Assembly: GCA_008360955.1 (NCBI GenBank)
Contig: LUCM01009854.1
Span: forward strand, 140,206-204,205
Origin: Fasciolopsis buskii
Taxonomy: Eukaryota > Platyhelminthes > Trematoda > Plagiorchiida > Fasciolidae
Direction of reading: 5' to 3'
DNA length: 64,000 nt
Shown piece by piece: positions 39,601-52,147 of this stretch. The notes beneath the pieces are model-generated. The model saw only the letters and a list, made by a program, of their open reading frames with translations, did not search any database and was not told the DNA's origin. Position 1 is the stretch's first letter, and each line of letters begins with the position of its first letter. The position numbers and the translations under genes are program-made.

Positions 39601-42600
39601 CTTCCTAGGCTCTCGTCAAATGCCTAATGGCTTTTGAGCCACATTGCACCTTGCCGCCGCAAACCTCAAGGAAAAAGACTGCAAAAGCCCCAACAAGCTC
39701 AACTTTCCCACAACTATCTACGAAGTCTACATTCGAGCTCTGGGAAGCACAACCGGTGAGTGCAAAACTGTTTCCATAGTTTCCAGTAGTTCACGCATGC
39801 CGAATTTGCCATTCCCTGTCACGTTTAGCTGCATCTGCCGACCCGCCCGTTAGAATACCCTATACCCTCGAAAACAACAAGAAGCCACCGATACATTGCG
39901 ATAAATCACCATAAAAACCACGAATCACATGCATCACACATTTCTTCGCCATTTGCGTTTATGGAATCCAAATACTCTTTCTGCCCTATATCGGCAAAGT
40001 GAGCTTTTATCTTCTGTTAGTTCACCTTTCTTCATGTTCCAAACATAAGTTGCGGATCCTCCCACTTTTTCGTTGTCACGTGCGTTTCATCAGCAATGGT
40101 CACCGCTTTATTTCCTCCCATTATGGTTTCGCCCTCTCAAACCAACTCGTCCTACCTTGATGTTCTTAACCGATGAAATTATCCCACAGATTTTCCCGTC
40201 CATCGTGTACGCCATTTGACCGCCCCCATCCTTTTGCTTAGTAATAGAATTTCCTATGCCATTTCCGTTCAGGTCCCAGCTACAAAACGTTCCCTTACCA
40301 GGCCAAAACTTGCACCATGCCCCGGGCATCGAGTCCCGTACCCTTTGCTCCACAACCTCAGTCCTTGATACGCATAGACAAACTGAGCCCCCGCATCAGC
40401 TATCGTTTTATGTGATGCAACGTTCTTTGACTCTTTCAATTTAGATGAGTTTCGTCGGTGCAATGCAAGGCAAGTGGAAAAACCAATTCAAGCTTTGTGG
40501 CACTGTCTGAGATGCAGCCGATCAGAATGTAAGCAGATAATGCGAATGATCTTAGGTCCTGACTGTGGTCTAATTACGTTGCCTTGTCGTTTGATTCATG
40601 AAGTGCCCGTTCCACTTAACCCTAGCATACAATGAACCGCGCTCCCCAACTCGTCCTGGGCCAGTATGGGAACAAATGAAAAACTGATACATCGGTGACT
40701 CAAAGAGATTACCTTGCCAACAGGTTGCACAAGTTTTGAGTTATTCCTCTCGCGAAATTTCTTTCATCTTTGTTCGTACAGCCGCGAATTCTGGGTAGTT
40801 TAAACAGAAGTATTTATGCAGGGCAAGCACGTATTTCTTGTAGGAAATTGGCCAGTTCACATTAGGAAAATGTCTACTCAGGACAGTAATGTTCCAGCTG
40901 CCTTAACTAACAGGTATGTGCTCTTGCCAGCATTTGGCCCCGCCGTTCATGTATGATTCCTCGTCGCATTTTGATCTTGCCAAGCCCATCAAGTCGACTG
41001 ACTGGTGGCTGCATCAAATGTACGTAAAATGACCTCAACTAGAGGGCACGGTTACAAAAAAACGAAGAGCAAATGCACTGAGCCGAAAATGAGCAGCGAC
41101 CAAAACTAGTGGAGTAAGGACAAGTTGAGCAGGAACAGTCTGATATCGGGAAAGAAACAATCAGAAGAAGGTGGAAAGAATTTAAAATCATTTTAGATGT
41201 CACATCAGTCGCCAAATTTCCTTCAAGCCACAAGTAGCCTGGGACAGCAGCCGGCTAAGGACCCCTTCTTGCGTACACTCCCAAGACACCGGAGTGCAAA
41301 GGACTTACACCAGCACACCCCATACCCCCTAGATTACGAACCTTGCGACTAGTGGGCCCTCCGATAAGTACAGCTTCCGCATGGCTCCAGGCCGAGAACC
41401 ATCAACCTTGCGGACAAGAGCACAGCAGATCATACAGTCGGCGTTGAACTAACACTCTTCTGTTTTCCCCGGGGTCACCGGCCTTGGTCTGCGTTTCCCC
41501 TGAAACCAAACCATATTCTCTTCCCAAACATCTGTGGTTCCACGCGAGTTTGGGAGCTAGATTCCTATTCCCAAAGTGACTTCATCAACTGGCCGCTTCG
41601 CTGGACCTTCCAGCTAGAAGCAAGACCTAATTATAGAGGCCGGCCAGGAGACCACGGCATTGCTCATGTGCACACACAAGGGCCGTCCGTTTCTGTCTAC
41701 CCACCATCCCGTCATTCCCAATCCATTCGCCAACCCACGTTTACACGCGCTCCTACGGCCGGCGCACAGGTATCCACCATCCGGACTCCAGCTGCCACCA
41801 CCAACATTCTTGTACACCAATTTTGATAGTCATTATCTATGTTTCTCCATTTGCGAGAGGCACGCTCAGAGCGTGATCAAATTTGCACGGGTATGTTGTA
41901 GTGGTGACGCAAATAACAGAAAGCAAAAGAGATAAACCTCGGATTACTTGGGAAGTATACTGGAAGGTACAATCAGGTTCTGTAGGACAGGTATGTCAGT
42001 CAAAATGCAAAACCGAAAGGCCGTTTCTCAGGGTTATATAGAGGTTCTTGGGACCATTTGTGAGCAGCAGACTAGGGGTCATTTCCTGTTTAAATGCGCC
42101 AAATGCGAGTATCGCTGGAGCAAAACTTGACCGGAGTTCAATGGCAGATGTCCCATTATGATTGGAGTCCTCAAACTTCAAGGTAGTCACCTAATGGACG
42201 GAAAAATTAAGATGAGATGATGAACAGTAGGAATAAGATAACTGGATGAAAATTTGTCAAAGCCGAGCAAAACGTCAGGGAAAGTGGATAAGATAATCGC
42301 ACTGAAATAACAATAAGGGACCGACACGATGCTAAAGAAAGCGGAGGAATAAATACAAGATTATGGCTATTGAAGGTGAGATTTTAAGAAGCTTTTTGAG
42401 CAGAGAGAATATGGAACTCCAAAGACTGCTGATTGCATTTGTGTTCTCCTGGCGGCAAGCTAGACTGAGAGGTGTGCGAAAAAAGAAAGTTTGTGAAAGT
42501 AGGAAAAACAGGTCTTAAATACACTAGCCAAGAATATGCTTCATGCCGTCATTGTTTGTCCCGGTTTTGGATCCTAGTCCGCAGTACGGGTCGGGGGTTG

Positions 42601-43295
42601 TTGAGTGCACAGAACATTCCAGCTGCGGCAGCAACCGTGCAATTGCCCAATCGCAAAGATCCATCCAAGTAGGCGTATCGAAGGCGATCGGCGGCGTGGT
42701 TTCGGTTGAACAGGCCAAAACTGGAGCACTAAAACTGGCTAGCGCATACAGAGAAGGAGGGAGAAGCCAGTCGATTTGAGGTTGCCTTTTCGTGGGCAAA
42801 ACCAGTAACGGTGTATCTAGCCTGGCTGTGGCATGTGTTACACAAAAGAGGGAAGCAGTCTGGCTTGGGTGTCAGCTCGAGGTTACGGTGGTTGTTTAAC
42901 CCGAGAATGCAGACCTGCAAGATGATGCTTTTATTGCGAAGAAGTTGGTGAAGAGTATGAAGCGACATGAGAAGGGTAAAGTACACAGGCTGAAGTCGTT
43001 TAAAATCGCAGGATGTGATGAGAGCATTGGTCCATAAAATAGCATTTTGACATGTCGGTCGGCCCAAATTGAAAAGGGCTCAGTGGTCAATCACTTATGC
43101 CGAAGGTAATGAGGTTACATTCACTATAGGCGGAAGAGGATACTAAATAATGTAGTAGTGTGAACAAGTAAGAATGTTGGGTAACGAAAGGTGAAGCTGA
43201 ATTCCGAGAATCCCAGGTGGTGAGCGCAGTGAAGAAACGATCATGAACTAGAAATCCAACCCATGTTCATAGGCTTCGTTTAGCCCAACGTTAGC
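36641..43295. other. long unassigned stretch
   Basis: No supported gene. The plus strand is C-rich to about 41.9 kb, then turns G/A-rich. The right end (about 42.2-43.3 kb) may be the 3' untranslated part of the CR1-like fragment that follows on the minus strand. Confidence 0.35.
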
Positions 43296-43816
43296 TTAAT
43301 TCAAATTAAATAAATACCAAACACCCAGTAACTTTGCCAACTGGGCTTCCAACTGGGCTAAATTAGGGCACGACTGCGGGGAACTAAGGCGTTGGTTCCA
43401 CAGTTTAGGGTAAGCAACCGTGAAGAATTTTGCCGTGATTGATACTCGAGTCAGGGTTATCTTTAACGGGTAGTATCTACTACGAACTGGATTCGGAGTA
43501 CCACCTGCGTCATGTAGGACGTTTCTAGCAGAGTGAACATTGTTGTGGCAAGGAATAAAGTGATGTTCGAGGCTCACTTTGAATCGGCGAAGCCATAATG
43601 GTTAAAGATCAAGCAGCTGGCATCTGGCCCTGCAAGGTAATCTGAATGAAGAACCAAGGAGGATTTATTAAAAGCCCGGTGCGCATTTTCGATTGCATTT
43701 CGATCAAATTCATGCATATGTGTGAAGATAATCAGGCAATATTCGAGGTGGTGCCCAGAAAGGGACTTGAAGGTTATTAGCCCGTAATCCTGATTGCGGA
43801 ATGCCCTTATAGTCAT
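43296..43816 (-). mobile_element. CR1-like non-LTR element, C-terminal fragment
   Basis: Two abutting minus frames (43816-43574 and 43577-43296) read HHLEYCLIIF, then ENAHRAF, and later TAKFFTVAYPKLWN and LAQLEAQLAKLLG. This is the order of CR1-type RT C-termini: P-x-LEYC, a VQRR-like helix, FF-x-V-x-x-x-LWN, then a final amphipathic helix. A frameshift lies at the join. No catalytic box is visible upstream. Confidence 0.7.
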
Positions 43817-46176
43817 TGTAGCGGCTTTATTAGCTACAGCGGTCTAGTGGCGAGCTTACTGATGGAAACTGAATAAGTAGGAATACTGTAGCCCTAAATT
43901 CCCTACCATGTGAGGTACGAAAATTGGGCTGGTCCGTCAATCCAGATCGCCTCCAGCTACGTGTGGCTGCAGTAGGCGCTCTTGCACTTTTCACAGTCTC
44001 CCCGTGCACAATGCCTGACAAAAGCTCATTCTTAAATAGTCTGGCTGAATTCCTCAGCTTTCCATCTTAGAATTATTTTGGCCCTGTATTTTCGTTAATT
44101 ATCGTTTGCTTGCCAATTCACATGACAACTATTCTGGTTTAGTTCCGATATCTATCCCGTCAACATATCCGTCGTGATCTTCATTTTTCCAAGTGACTAC
44201 TCTGTCCATCAAATAAACCTCATGCTTTTCAGGGATTTCGACCATATCGTGTCATTTGCCAAGGATATTCAGCAAAATTTTCTGCAGGAAATAGGCAACT
44301 TTGATCCACCACGAAATGACTTCCAGTCGGCAAAGAGTGCTCAGTGCCAGAATATTTTATGAAAACCCGATTGAAAAGGAGCTAGAGCCCTCAGTTAGAC
44401 TAGAAAATACATGAGTTAACTAAGAGAAACAAACGAATCGTCGAGCTGGAATAATTCAAGAGAGCACAAATTAATATTTCCGCCCCGAATTTAAATTGCT
44501 TGTATCCCTTACGCAACCCTTGCAACATTTTCACCTTGCCTTTCACATGCCTGAAAAACATCAGGAAATAAACAAAATGATGTAGTTCATCAAGACATTT
44601 TCTCAACAGAATAGAGAAGACCCCGGATAAAATTGCTGAGAAAGATTTTGTTGTTTATTTCGTGGTGTCTGCGTAGCAACGATGCGGCAACGCATGCGGA
44701 GGCTAAGTACGACAGAGAGGTTTCGAGTGCTCGAATCGATTAGAGGCCAAGAACTATTAAAAAGTGCAGCACGAATGGAAGCGTAACAATACCGTGTACG
44801 ATAAAACGGACTCAAGCCGAACAAAGGTCGCAGGATTTATGTCAAGTTCAAAGGAGATCTTACTAAGGGCGATGCCCGGAAATAATGAAGTTTTTTTTAC
44901 TATCCGGTCTACTACACATAAATAATTAGCAGGATTCATGGTCATCTAGAGGCGACCAGGTCTGAAATTTCAACACTTGAACATCCCATGGATAAATGGA
45001 AAAGCATTAGGATTTTTGTTTTGTGCTTGGATTATGCGCGGGTTTGATCGATGTTTACCCACGTACAAAAGTTTAATTTGGCTCCTCCAACCGGGGTACC
45101 ACAACGTTTCTAAGTCTGCTCCCTGTTGGGTGTGTTCCTGGCTTTCTTAACTCTGCCGAGTTGCCCTATGCTTAGAACGTAACGATCAAACCTCCATCTG
45201 AATATAAATATCGCCTACGTTTATATCGCTTTCTGAACGTTGGAACATTTGGCTTGGTGCCCGTTAAAATTCCGTTTGCTTACGTTAACAACGAGCATCC
45301 TCCTTCGCATAATTGTATGCGAAATCGGGGATAATCAGAAGACCCTTATGTGAGTTTAGTTGGAACGTTGAGAAGTTTAGGCACCTGTTTTCTGGCAACA
45401 CTTGGACACTACCCGGGGTGTTAGATATTACTACAGTGTCAAAAATCCTTGCGATTTCGCCGATGGAAATAGCTTTCAAATCTGCAGACTGGCAGCAAAT
45501 TTTAAGTGTTCTGTGAACAGTGGTTATTGTTTGAGTGCGTTGACGGGGAGGTGGTGCGTTCAGTTGATTCGTGTCCATCTTGGCGGCGTTTTGTCTTTAG
45601 CTCTCTGGAAATTGTCCATGCGTTGCGTGACGCTTAGAAAAGGGCGATCTGGTGGGAACTTTGTGTTATGGTAGTTCTTACATCCGAAGTATGTGTGAGG
45701 ATTACATATGGTGGCCGTTGAAAACTGGGAAACCTTTCAATCTTGAAATATTGATCTTTGCGGTCTCTTTGATGAACTTGTGCATAGCTTTAGATAATGT
45801 CTGAGATAAAACTACACCTTGTGGATTCCGGCTATCGGATGTTTATGCCTCACGGCTTCGATGTGCGCCGCAATTCGGTGTCACTGCTATCTTGGACTGT
45901 ATTTGTGTCAGTTTTTCATATAATCGAAATTACGGCTGATGCAAGACTCGGGTACCCAGAGGAAGCCACGCTCCCGAAGTCACGTTTCGCTCTCCATATT
46001 CCACGCTAGTGAAACCACATTTGGTGACTACTTAGGGTCAAAGTAAACTGGCCGCAACAGTTGGCATCTGTTGCTCAGGGCATTGGTGGGACGGGAATTT
46101 TGGATCCGGATCGTTCCGGTAAGCTATGTTCTACCTAAAGAAGAGATTACTGTCTGGGACTCGCACCTGGTCAAGA
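43817..46176. other. unassigned stretch
   Basis: Only short overlapping frames (longest 97 codons, minus, 45578-45285), none recognised. Confidence 0.35.
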
Positions 46177-46330
46177 TAAGCTGGAGGTCGCGGTGATCAG
46201 GCGTTTGACGTCCTGTCATTTCGGCCCGCTGGTCGCGAGTTCGAATTCTGTCGCCGTGATTGAACTTCCCCATTTGGCAGCTATCTGCTGGCCGCCACCT
46301 GGAAAAAAATTTACAGCGGGGTTTCATCTA
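46177..46330 (+). mobile_element. tRNA-derived SINE-like element, family 2, copy 1
   Basis: Aligned with 47665-47850 by the shared words CGGTGATCA, CGAGTTCGAATTC (B-box-like, about 46237-46248) against GGGCTCGAATC, then CTCCCCA/CTTCCCCA, GGTAGCC/GGCAGCT and TCTGCTGGCCGC. The A-box region is eroded. On the minus strand it translates to a GDRIRTRDQR-like string that recurs in database ORFs of such repeats and is not a real protein. Confidence 0.65.
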
Positions 46331-47122
46331 ATAAGGAAGTAAAATATTAGAGTTCAAATAGATAAAATTAATGAAAGACGACCACCAACCGTAATTGAGC
46401 ACCTGTAAGACCGACTGTCTTAACGCGGATCTGGTATTGCGTTTGCTTTCCTTTAACCGTTGTGACCACTTGCGCGTCACCCTTACTCGGCTCTGTACGA
46501 TTGCAATACTGACGACCCTGACATTTGACCGGTACAGGGAAAAGACAGTCGGAAGCGGTAGCAGGTTGAATATATTTGGAAAGGAGCGTGCGAGCGGGGC
46601 GTGCGTAAGCAACACGAGTGGTGACCATACCGGGCGGTCAGCGTTTGATTAAATAAGCTATCCGGAGGTGTAGATCCATGTTCCGCTGCGCACCTTTCTC
46701 ATGTAGTGTCTAATGATGGCATCACGATGTGGCAATACGGCCCGCCATTAAATGGGCTCGCAGCTTTATGTTTTCGGAGGCACAGGAAGGAAATTTCTTA
46801 GTTGAAATCTACGTCCGCATTGGTGGAAGGCATATAAGCAATGGGTATGTTTATTGGTTTAATGAATTATGGGGTCAGCTGGTACAGGGTCCGATCCCTT
46901 GCAAATGATGTGCAGAGGATTCTTACCGAAAGGGTCTATATCGTGAAACACTTATGGTTTACAGTGTTTTTGATAATCTGTAACGCAGGTTTGTTTTCGT
47001 AAAAGTTTCGATCCCTGAGCTCAAAGATCGGTAGCCCACTAAGAATTTTCTATTATCTCAGCGTGACATGGCTAAGGTTCTCCGTTGTCTCGGTTCTCAA
47101 GGACTGGAGGTGCAGCAGCACT
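46331..47122. other. unassigned stretch
   Basis: Overlapping frames on both strands at 46328-46652 (95 and 86 codons minus, 85 plus) are not recognised and are probably non-coding. Confidence 0.3.
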
Positions 47123-47124
47123 GA

Positions 47125-47161
<37 letters not shown>
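47123..47161. repeat. (TA)n microsatellite
   Basis: ATATATG followed by about fifteen uninterrupted TA units. Confidence 0.95.
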
Positions 47162-47164
<3 letters not shown>

Positions 47165-47664
47165 GTTATTTTCTGTACGCTAGTCTATACGATCCAATAT
47201 AATACAACACTTGGAGACAAGCGGAGTACGGACGCAGCGAAACTGAAGTGGAGTTTTCCTAAAGAAGTGTAGACGGGGCAGAATAGTTAACGTCTAAAAG
47301 AGAATGCTTTTGCTTTGTCACATACACCTTTCAATTCTTCCTTTCGTTTTTTATACGACGCGGGTACAAAATATAGCCCACATTTCCGCATCCGCCGATT
47401 TCGACTACAAATCCCATGTCATTGTATTTAACGGGCGACGGTGTTCATCTGTCTAAAGCCAACCAGAATTGAAAAGAACTGCATCGAATGCCACGGCCCA
47501 ACTCTGACCACGCTAACTCGTAGGCACACAACCTCATTGGGAAATAGATTAGGGTGGCAAGTCGATTATGGCAAAAAGCTTTGAAAAACCAATACATAAA
47601 TTGGCTTGTATAAGGCTAGTTAGGCTACCAGGTTTGGATCCACGAGCTTCACTCCAATGATGAT

Positions 47665-47850
47665 TGGAGACACTAGATAGCTCAATGGCCGGCGGTGATC
47701 AAGCGGATGAGTTTGCGGCGTCTGAACGTGGTCGTGGGCTCGAATCTTCCCACCGCCGGTTAGCCTCCCCACTTGGTAGCCTTCTGCTGGCCGCGGTCTC
47801 CTTTCTGAAGAATGCTGTACTATGTTATTTCATCAATAAAGAGAGTGAAA
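47665..47850 (+). mobile_element. tRNA-derived SINE-like element, family 2, copy 2
   Basis: Perfect A box (TAGCTCAATGG, 47678-47688) and a B box with two mismatches (GGCTCGAATCT, 47737-47747) lie 48 bases apart. They are followed by a tail shared with 46177-46330 and an A-rich end containing AATAAAGA (47835-47842). The pol III promoter layout and two dispersed copies support a SINE. Confidence 0.7.
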
Positions 47851-48799
47851 GATAAAAGCTCAGTGGCATTATCATATTGGACTCTTTCCCTTTTCGTGTA
47901 ATTTTTCAACTCGTTGTCTTGCAGTGCTTTGGGGTAGCAGCGAAACTCGGAGTGCGTTGGTGCAAGATGAACGGTTGTAAATGCCACTGAACTAAACCAG
48001 CTTCCTTACTTGCCCACTACCTGCGAAGGGAGACGGTAAACAGTGTTGGATAAGAGGTTCAGACTATCGGAGATGACTCGGTCACATGACGGCTCTTTAT
48101 CCAGCCCACGATACCGCCACTCGCTATTTCCCACCGGGAGGCTGAAAACGGAAGAATTTAATGGTGTTTTTACTTCCTGTTGTACCATAGTGTGTGCTGG
48201 TGTAGTCCGACTTTATTAAGTGTTTGCTAATACGGTGTTCTTTTTTCCCCCCACCATGTGGGTCCATTCCTTGTCCACTGTGTATTGTATTTCGGTTGCA
48301 ATTTGTAACATGGTGAGGAAAATAGCGGTCGGTGTAGCTCACCCTACTGTTTAGCATTCTAGGATGATAATGACGACGATGTTTCCACCAGCCTGAGTCA
48401 ATGTTCCCCAGACATTAGTGGTCGAGTACAGGAGTTGACCGAGGATCCTCAACGCAGGGGCTTGGTCTCGCACGTATGGAGTAGAATACTGCAAGCCGCG
48501 TCGTCGTGCACCCTTCTTTTTGGCAAGCCATATTTCATAGCGGTACCACGGCTGTCGCACGTTCGCGAAAGGAGTTCTGACTCTCGTTATTTTTGATCGG
48601 ATATCTTCTGAAGTGCAATCTTCAACTGCGATTAAACCCGATGTACTTTGAACTTCCAGCTATTAATTGGTCATCATAGATCTTTAGTACAGTTACAAGC
48701 TTCAGTCAATCTTCAGGGACCACAAACAATTCGGTCGAAGCGTCGACTGCTGACTTGGCGCATACGTCTAACTCTCACTAAGCATAACCGACTGTTCAC
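47851..48799. other. unassigned stretch
   Basis: No recognisable gene; minus frames of 60-77 codons at 48006-48560 only. Confidence 0.3.
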
Positions 48800-49065
48800 T
48801 GGGATTCAGTCAAATATCATCGTTCAGTGTTGCATACCAAGGGAAGCTCCACAGACTCCTACCTGGAATTAATATGCAAGGGCGACAAAGAGTAGACGTG
48901 GAGGGATCGCAAAAGGAAAAGACGTCTTAGTGAGCAACACAGAATACATTGCAAGAGTGCAAACGCATATTTGCTCAATGATTCTGATTCGGCAGAAACC
49001 AACGACGCGGTGGCTATTGTCCACAGTTTTCTGCCATGACAGTGTGGCGACTTGCGTTACTCCAT
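48800..49065 (-). mobile_element. RTE-like element 3' tail fragment
   Basis: Aligns by eye with the tail of the minus-strand RTE fragment at 62400-62650. Shared words are ATCGTTCAG, AACACAGAATAC/AACACAGTCTAAC, CAAACGCA and AATGATTCTGATTCG/ATCACTCTGATTCG. It covers the end of the reading frame and the 3' untranslated region. Confidence 0.6.
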
Positions 49066-49559
49066 GGCCCAGTTGGCTATGCAGGATTGCTTATCTCAAT
49101 CCGAATATTCAGTCAATCCTAGAAGGTCGATGGGTAGACGCCTGACTAAATAGTCTCTTGGTCCTCCCGGTTGGGGGTTGATCTGAGTCGACAGCTCACT
49201 CGGAAAAACGAATGGAAGAACAATTCACCCACACCCCGCTGCCTTGCGGTCAGGTTCCTGTCAGAACCAAAGGCTTTCTTTGAAAATCCTAGTGTTTCTT
49301 CTGCTTACCGCCTGGATTCCCTAGCACCGCCTCTCCATCAATCCCCATGAATTACACGGCTACGAATATTTCCACACTACATCGGTCCTTGCTTAGAATG
49401 GTCAGAACCGCTCTGCCCATTCCATCGAGCGCAGGTGGCGTGGGTAGTGATGAGTATGCTACTGCTCAAATTTCCCTCTTTTTCGACCTGTCTTTTCTCC
49501 AAAACCGTATATTTTACGGCTCTGACTGCCCATTATTGCCCCATTGAAAACGCCCGGCA
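49066..49559. other. unassigned stretch
   Basis: No recognised feature. A 66-codon plus frame (49347-49547) adjoins the RTE fragment on its right and may be decayed RT sequence. Confidence 0.3.
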
Positions 49560-49935
49560 TTTTCAGGGAAGAGTTCTTGACTTAGTGTGTAGAGGATATC
49601 GCCTTGCTGAGTGACAATGCAGTCATTTCAACGCGCTTTAGACAGCTTGATTCAAGTATCTAGGTGGGGTATGTCCTTGCACCTTCAAAATTCGAAATAT
49701 TTCTTCAAGACTGGCAGGAGCTTATACCTGCACCCGTTGTGATGACCGGTTCGAAATAGTTAATAACTCCAAGTACCTCGGCAGCCTGATCACACTTGGT
49801 GGAGGCGTTAGGGAAGAGGTAGCATCAAGAATTGTAAAAGCCAGAGCAGCTTTCGCGAACCTGCAACACTTATGGCACCACCGAACTTTCCCTCAAAGGA
49901 AGGGTGTACAATACCAAGGTTCGTAATATTCTTCT
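49560..49935 (+). mobile_element. RTE-like reverse transcriptase fragment (subfamily B)
   Basis: Across frame changes, plus-strand translation shows EDIALLSDNAV (YADD box region), LAPSKFEIFLQDWQE, then FEIVNNSKYLGSLI, GGGVREEVASRIVKARAAFA and LQHLWHH. This is the order of the RT tail in fluke RTE elements (YADD, APSKCK-LLQDW, FTYLGS, ARAAFANL-HLW). Both ends are truncated. Confidence 0.78.
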
Positions 49936-50489
49936 TTACGATAACGAGCATTGGCCTATCCGTGTTGAGGACACCTATTGGGTCCGTAGAACTTGTTCCC
50001 CTTAAAACCATTGAAAACATCAGAAATCACAAAATATGTTGAATGAAAACAACAAAAAATCGGTTTGTTTGTTATGATTTATTATTTTCCCACCTTATTT
50101 GCCCACCTCATGCGAAATTCCATTTACCAGTTATTGAGTTGGCACCATGCTTGTTCTCAAGCTGGGGTGTAATAATAAAAATAGTTTCAAAGATTCGTTG
50201 CCAAATATTGTCAAATATTAGTTTATCCGTAAACCCCGATCTAGAACGCATCTCTGCCTAGGGCTCCAACAACCAGGTCACATTTAGTGCTTTTGAAACC
50301 TTTCTTTCAATTTCTTTGAAATGTCATTTTCTCCCCCCAAATCTCTCCCTGGATTCGTCTATTTCGAGTTCACACTCCTTTTCTTCTGGGCTTATCTATT
50401 AGTTCTTCATTAGGCTGGTCTCCTTCCGTATCTGCCTTCTAAAACTGCGCGCAAAGTTGGTTTTCTGTTCTGCACTGGATGTTTCTTCA
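49936..50489. other. unassigned stretch
   Basis: No recognised feature. Confidence 0.3.
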
Positions 50490-50995
50490 TTCATTTTTTT
50501 ACAACACAAACCTCAAATCCACCCCGTGCTTGAATACTGCGGTCACATTTAGGATGGAGTTTCGTCCACTTTGGTTTTCTTTCTTGACCCGGTTCAGAGA
50601 AGGGACGTCCGAGTGATCACCGATCGTTCACTAACATTTACTTTTCAGTCACTAGCCCATCGTCTGGCCAGTGGTTCACTACCCCGTTTCTACGATTATC
50701 ACCTTGGCTTTTGTCCCTCGGAACTTGCCTCGGCAGTTTTCCCTCCTTTAGTCTTTTCCCTTTTCGCACACAGGCAGCTAGTCAATCCAATTAGGTTTCT
50801 GTTGCCCGGCGTCATACTGCTCTCTCAATTTTCACCCCTCGGGCTTCGAAACTGCCGAAAATCCTCCCACTCTTCGTGTTCCTCCACTTTTCAAGGACAA
50901 CATCGACGACCTGGATTTTTTGAATGTTTTCCTCACAATCCCACTACAATATCCCCTAAACTTGGGGCTCCCCAGTTTTACTGTATTTCACTGTA
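50490..50995 (+). mobile_element. non-LTR (CR1/Jockey-like) RT C-terminal fragment
   Basis: Near 50507-50560 the plus strand reads YKPQIHPVLEYCGHI. The frame 50571-50996 then gives LDPVQRRDVRVITDRSL, QSLAHRLASGSLPRFYDYHLG and FCPSELA. These are the blocks after RT in Jockey/CR1-type proteins (LEYCSHVW, LDRVQRRA, LAHRRAVGSLSLFYRYYHG, CSSELA). One stop lies just after HI. Confidence 0.78.
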
Positions 50996-51044
50996 ACAAA
51001 AAGTGGTTTCCAATCAGATGCTTGCATATCCTCAATCCTCGTCA

Positions 51045-51177
51045 GCCTCTGAATCTCGGTTCCTTCAATGTGTGCACTTTAATGCAGGCCGGCCAACAGG
51101 CGTCTTTAAATCTGACAGTGGACTCACTTCCAATTGATGTCTGCTGCGTGAGTGAAACACGAATTCAGGATTCGAGT
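51045..51177 (+). mobile_element. RTE-like endonuclease N-terminus
   Basis: The frame ending near 51180 reads LNLGSFNVCTLMQAGQQASL, then LPIDVCCVSETRIQD: the start of an RTE apurinic endonuclease, with the catalytic E in SETRIQD. The minisatellite starts directly behind it, cutting the domain. Endonuclease sequence resumes in the same orientation beyond the gap at 52148, so the two parts are probably one copy split by the satellite. Confidence 0.8.
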
Positions 51178-51484
51178 ATAGTATAGTATAGCAGAGTAGA
51201 GTGGAGTAGAGTAGAGTAGACTAGAGTAGAGTAGAGTAGAGTAGAGTAGAGTAGAGTAGAGTAGAGTAGAGTAGAGTAGAGTAGAGTAGAGTAGAGTAGA
51301 TTAGAGTAGATTAGATTAGAGTAGATTAGAGTAGAGTAGATTAGAGTAGATTAGAGCAGATTAGAGTAGAGTAGAGTAGATTAGAGTAGATTACAGTAGA
51401 TTACAGTAGATTGGAGTAGATTAGAGTAGATTAGATTAGATTAGAGTGGATTAGAGTAGAGTAGATTAGAGTAGAGTAGAGTAG
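51178..51484. repeat. pentamer minisatellite (GTAGA/TTAGA)n
   Basis: Over 300 bases of GTAGA units: nearly pure in the left half, mixed with TTAGA in the right half, often as a 10-base higher-order pair. The array runs into the assembly gap, so its true length is unknown. Confidence 0.97.
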
Positions 51485-52147
51485 NNNNNNNNNNNNNNNN
51501 NNNNNNNNNNNNNNNNNNNNNNNNNNNNNNNNNNNNNNNNNNNNNNNNNNNNNNNNNNNNNNNNNNNNNNNNNNNNNNNNNNNNNNNNNNNNNNNNNNNN
51601 NNNNNNNNNNNNNNNNNNNNNNNNNNNNNNNNNNNNNNNNNNNNNNNNNNNNNNNNNNNNNNNNNNNNNNNNNNNNNNNNNNNNNNNNNNNNNNNNNNNN
51701 NNNNNNNNNNNNNNNNNNNNNNNNNNNNNNNNNNNNNNNNNNNNNNNNNNNNNNNNNNNNNNNNNNNNNNNNNNNNNNNNNNNNNNNNNNNNNNNNNNNN
51801 NNNNNNNNNNNNNNNNNNNNNNNNNNNNNNNNNNNNNNNNNNNNNNNNNNNNNNNNNNNNNNNNNNNNNNNNNNNNNNNNNNNNNNNNNNNNNNNNNNNN
51901 NNNNNNNNNNNNNNNNNNNNNNNNNNNNNNNNNNNNNNNNNNNNNNNNNNNNNNNNNNNNNNNNNNNNNNNNNNNNNNNNNNNNNNNNNNNNNNNNNNNN
52001 NNNNNNNNNNNNNNNNNNNNNNNNNNNNNNNNNNNNNNNNNNNNNNNNNNNNNNNNNNNNNNNNNNNNNNNNNNNNNNNNNNNNNNNNNNNNNNNNNNNN
52101 NNNNNNNNNNNNNNNNNNNNNNNNNNNNNNNNNNNNNNNNNNNNNNN
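51485..52147. other. assembly gap (663 N)
   Basis: A run of undetermined bases, entered from the left inside the pentamer array. The array most likely continues into the gap, and the stated size may be an estimate. Confidence 0.99.

Noticed and set aside
46124..46327. Minus frame containing a GDRIRTRDQR string
   Set aside because: It is the antisense of a tRNA-derived SINE; similar strings in databases come from the same kind of repeat.
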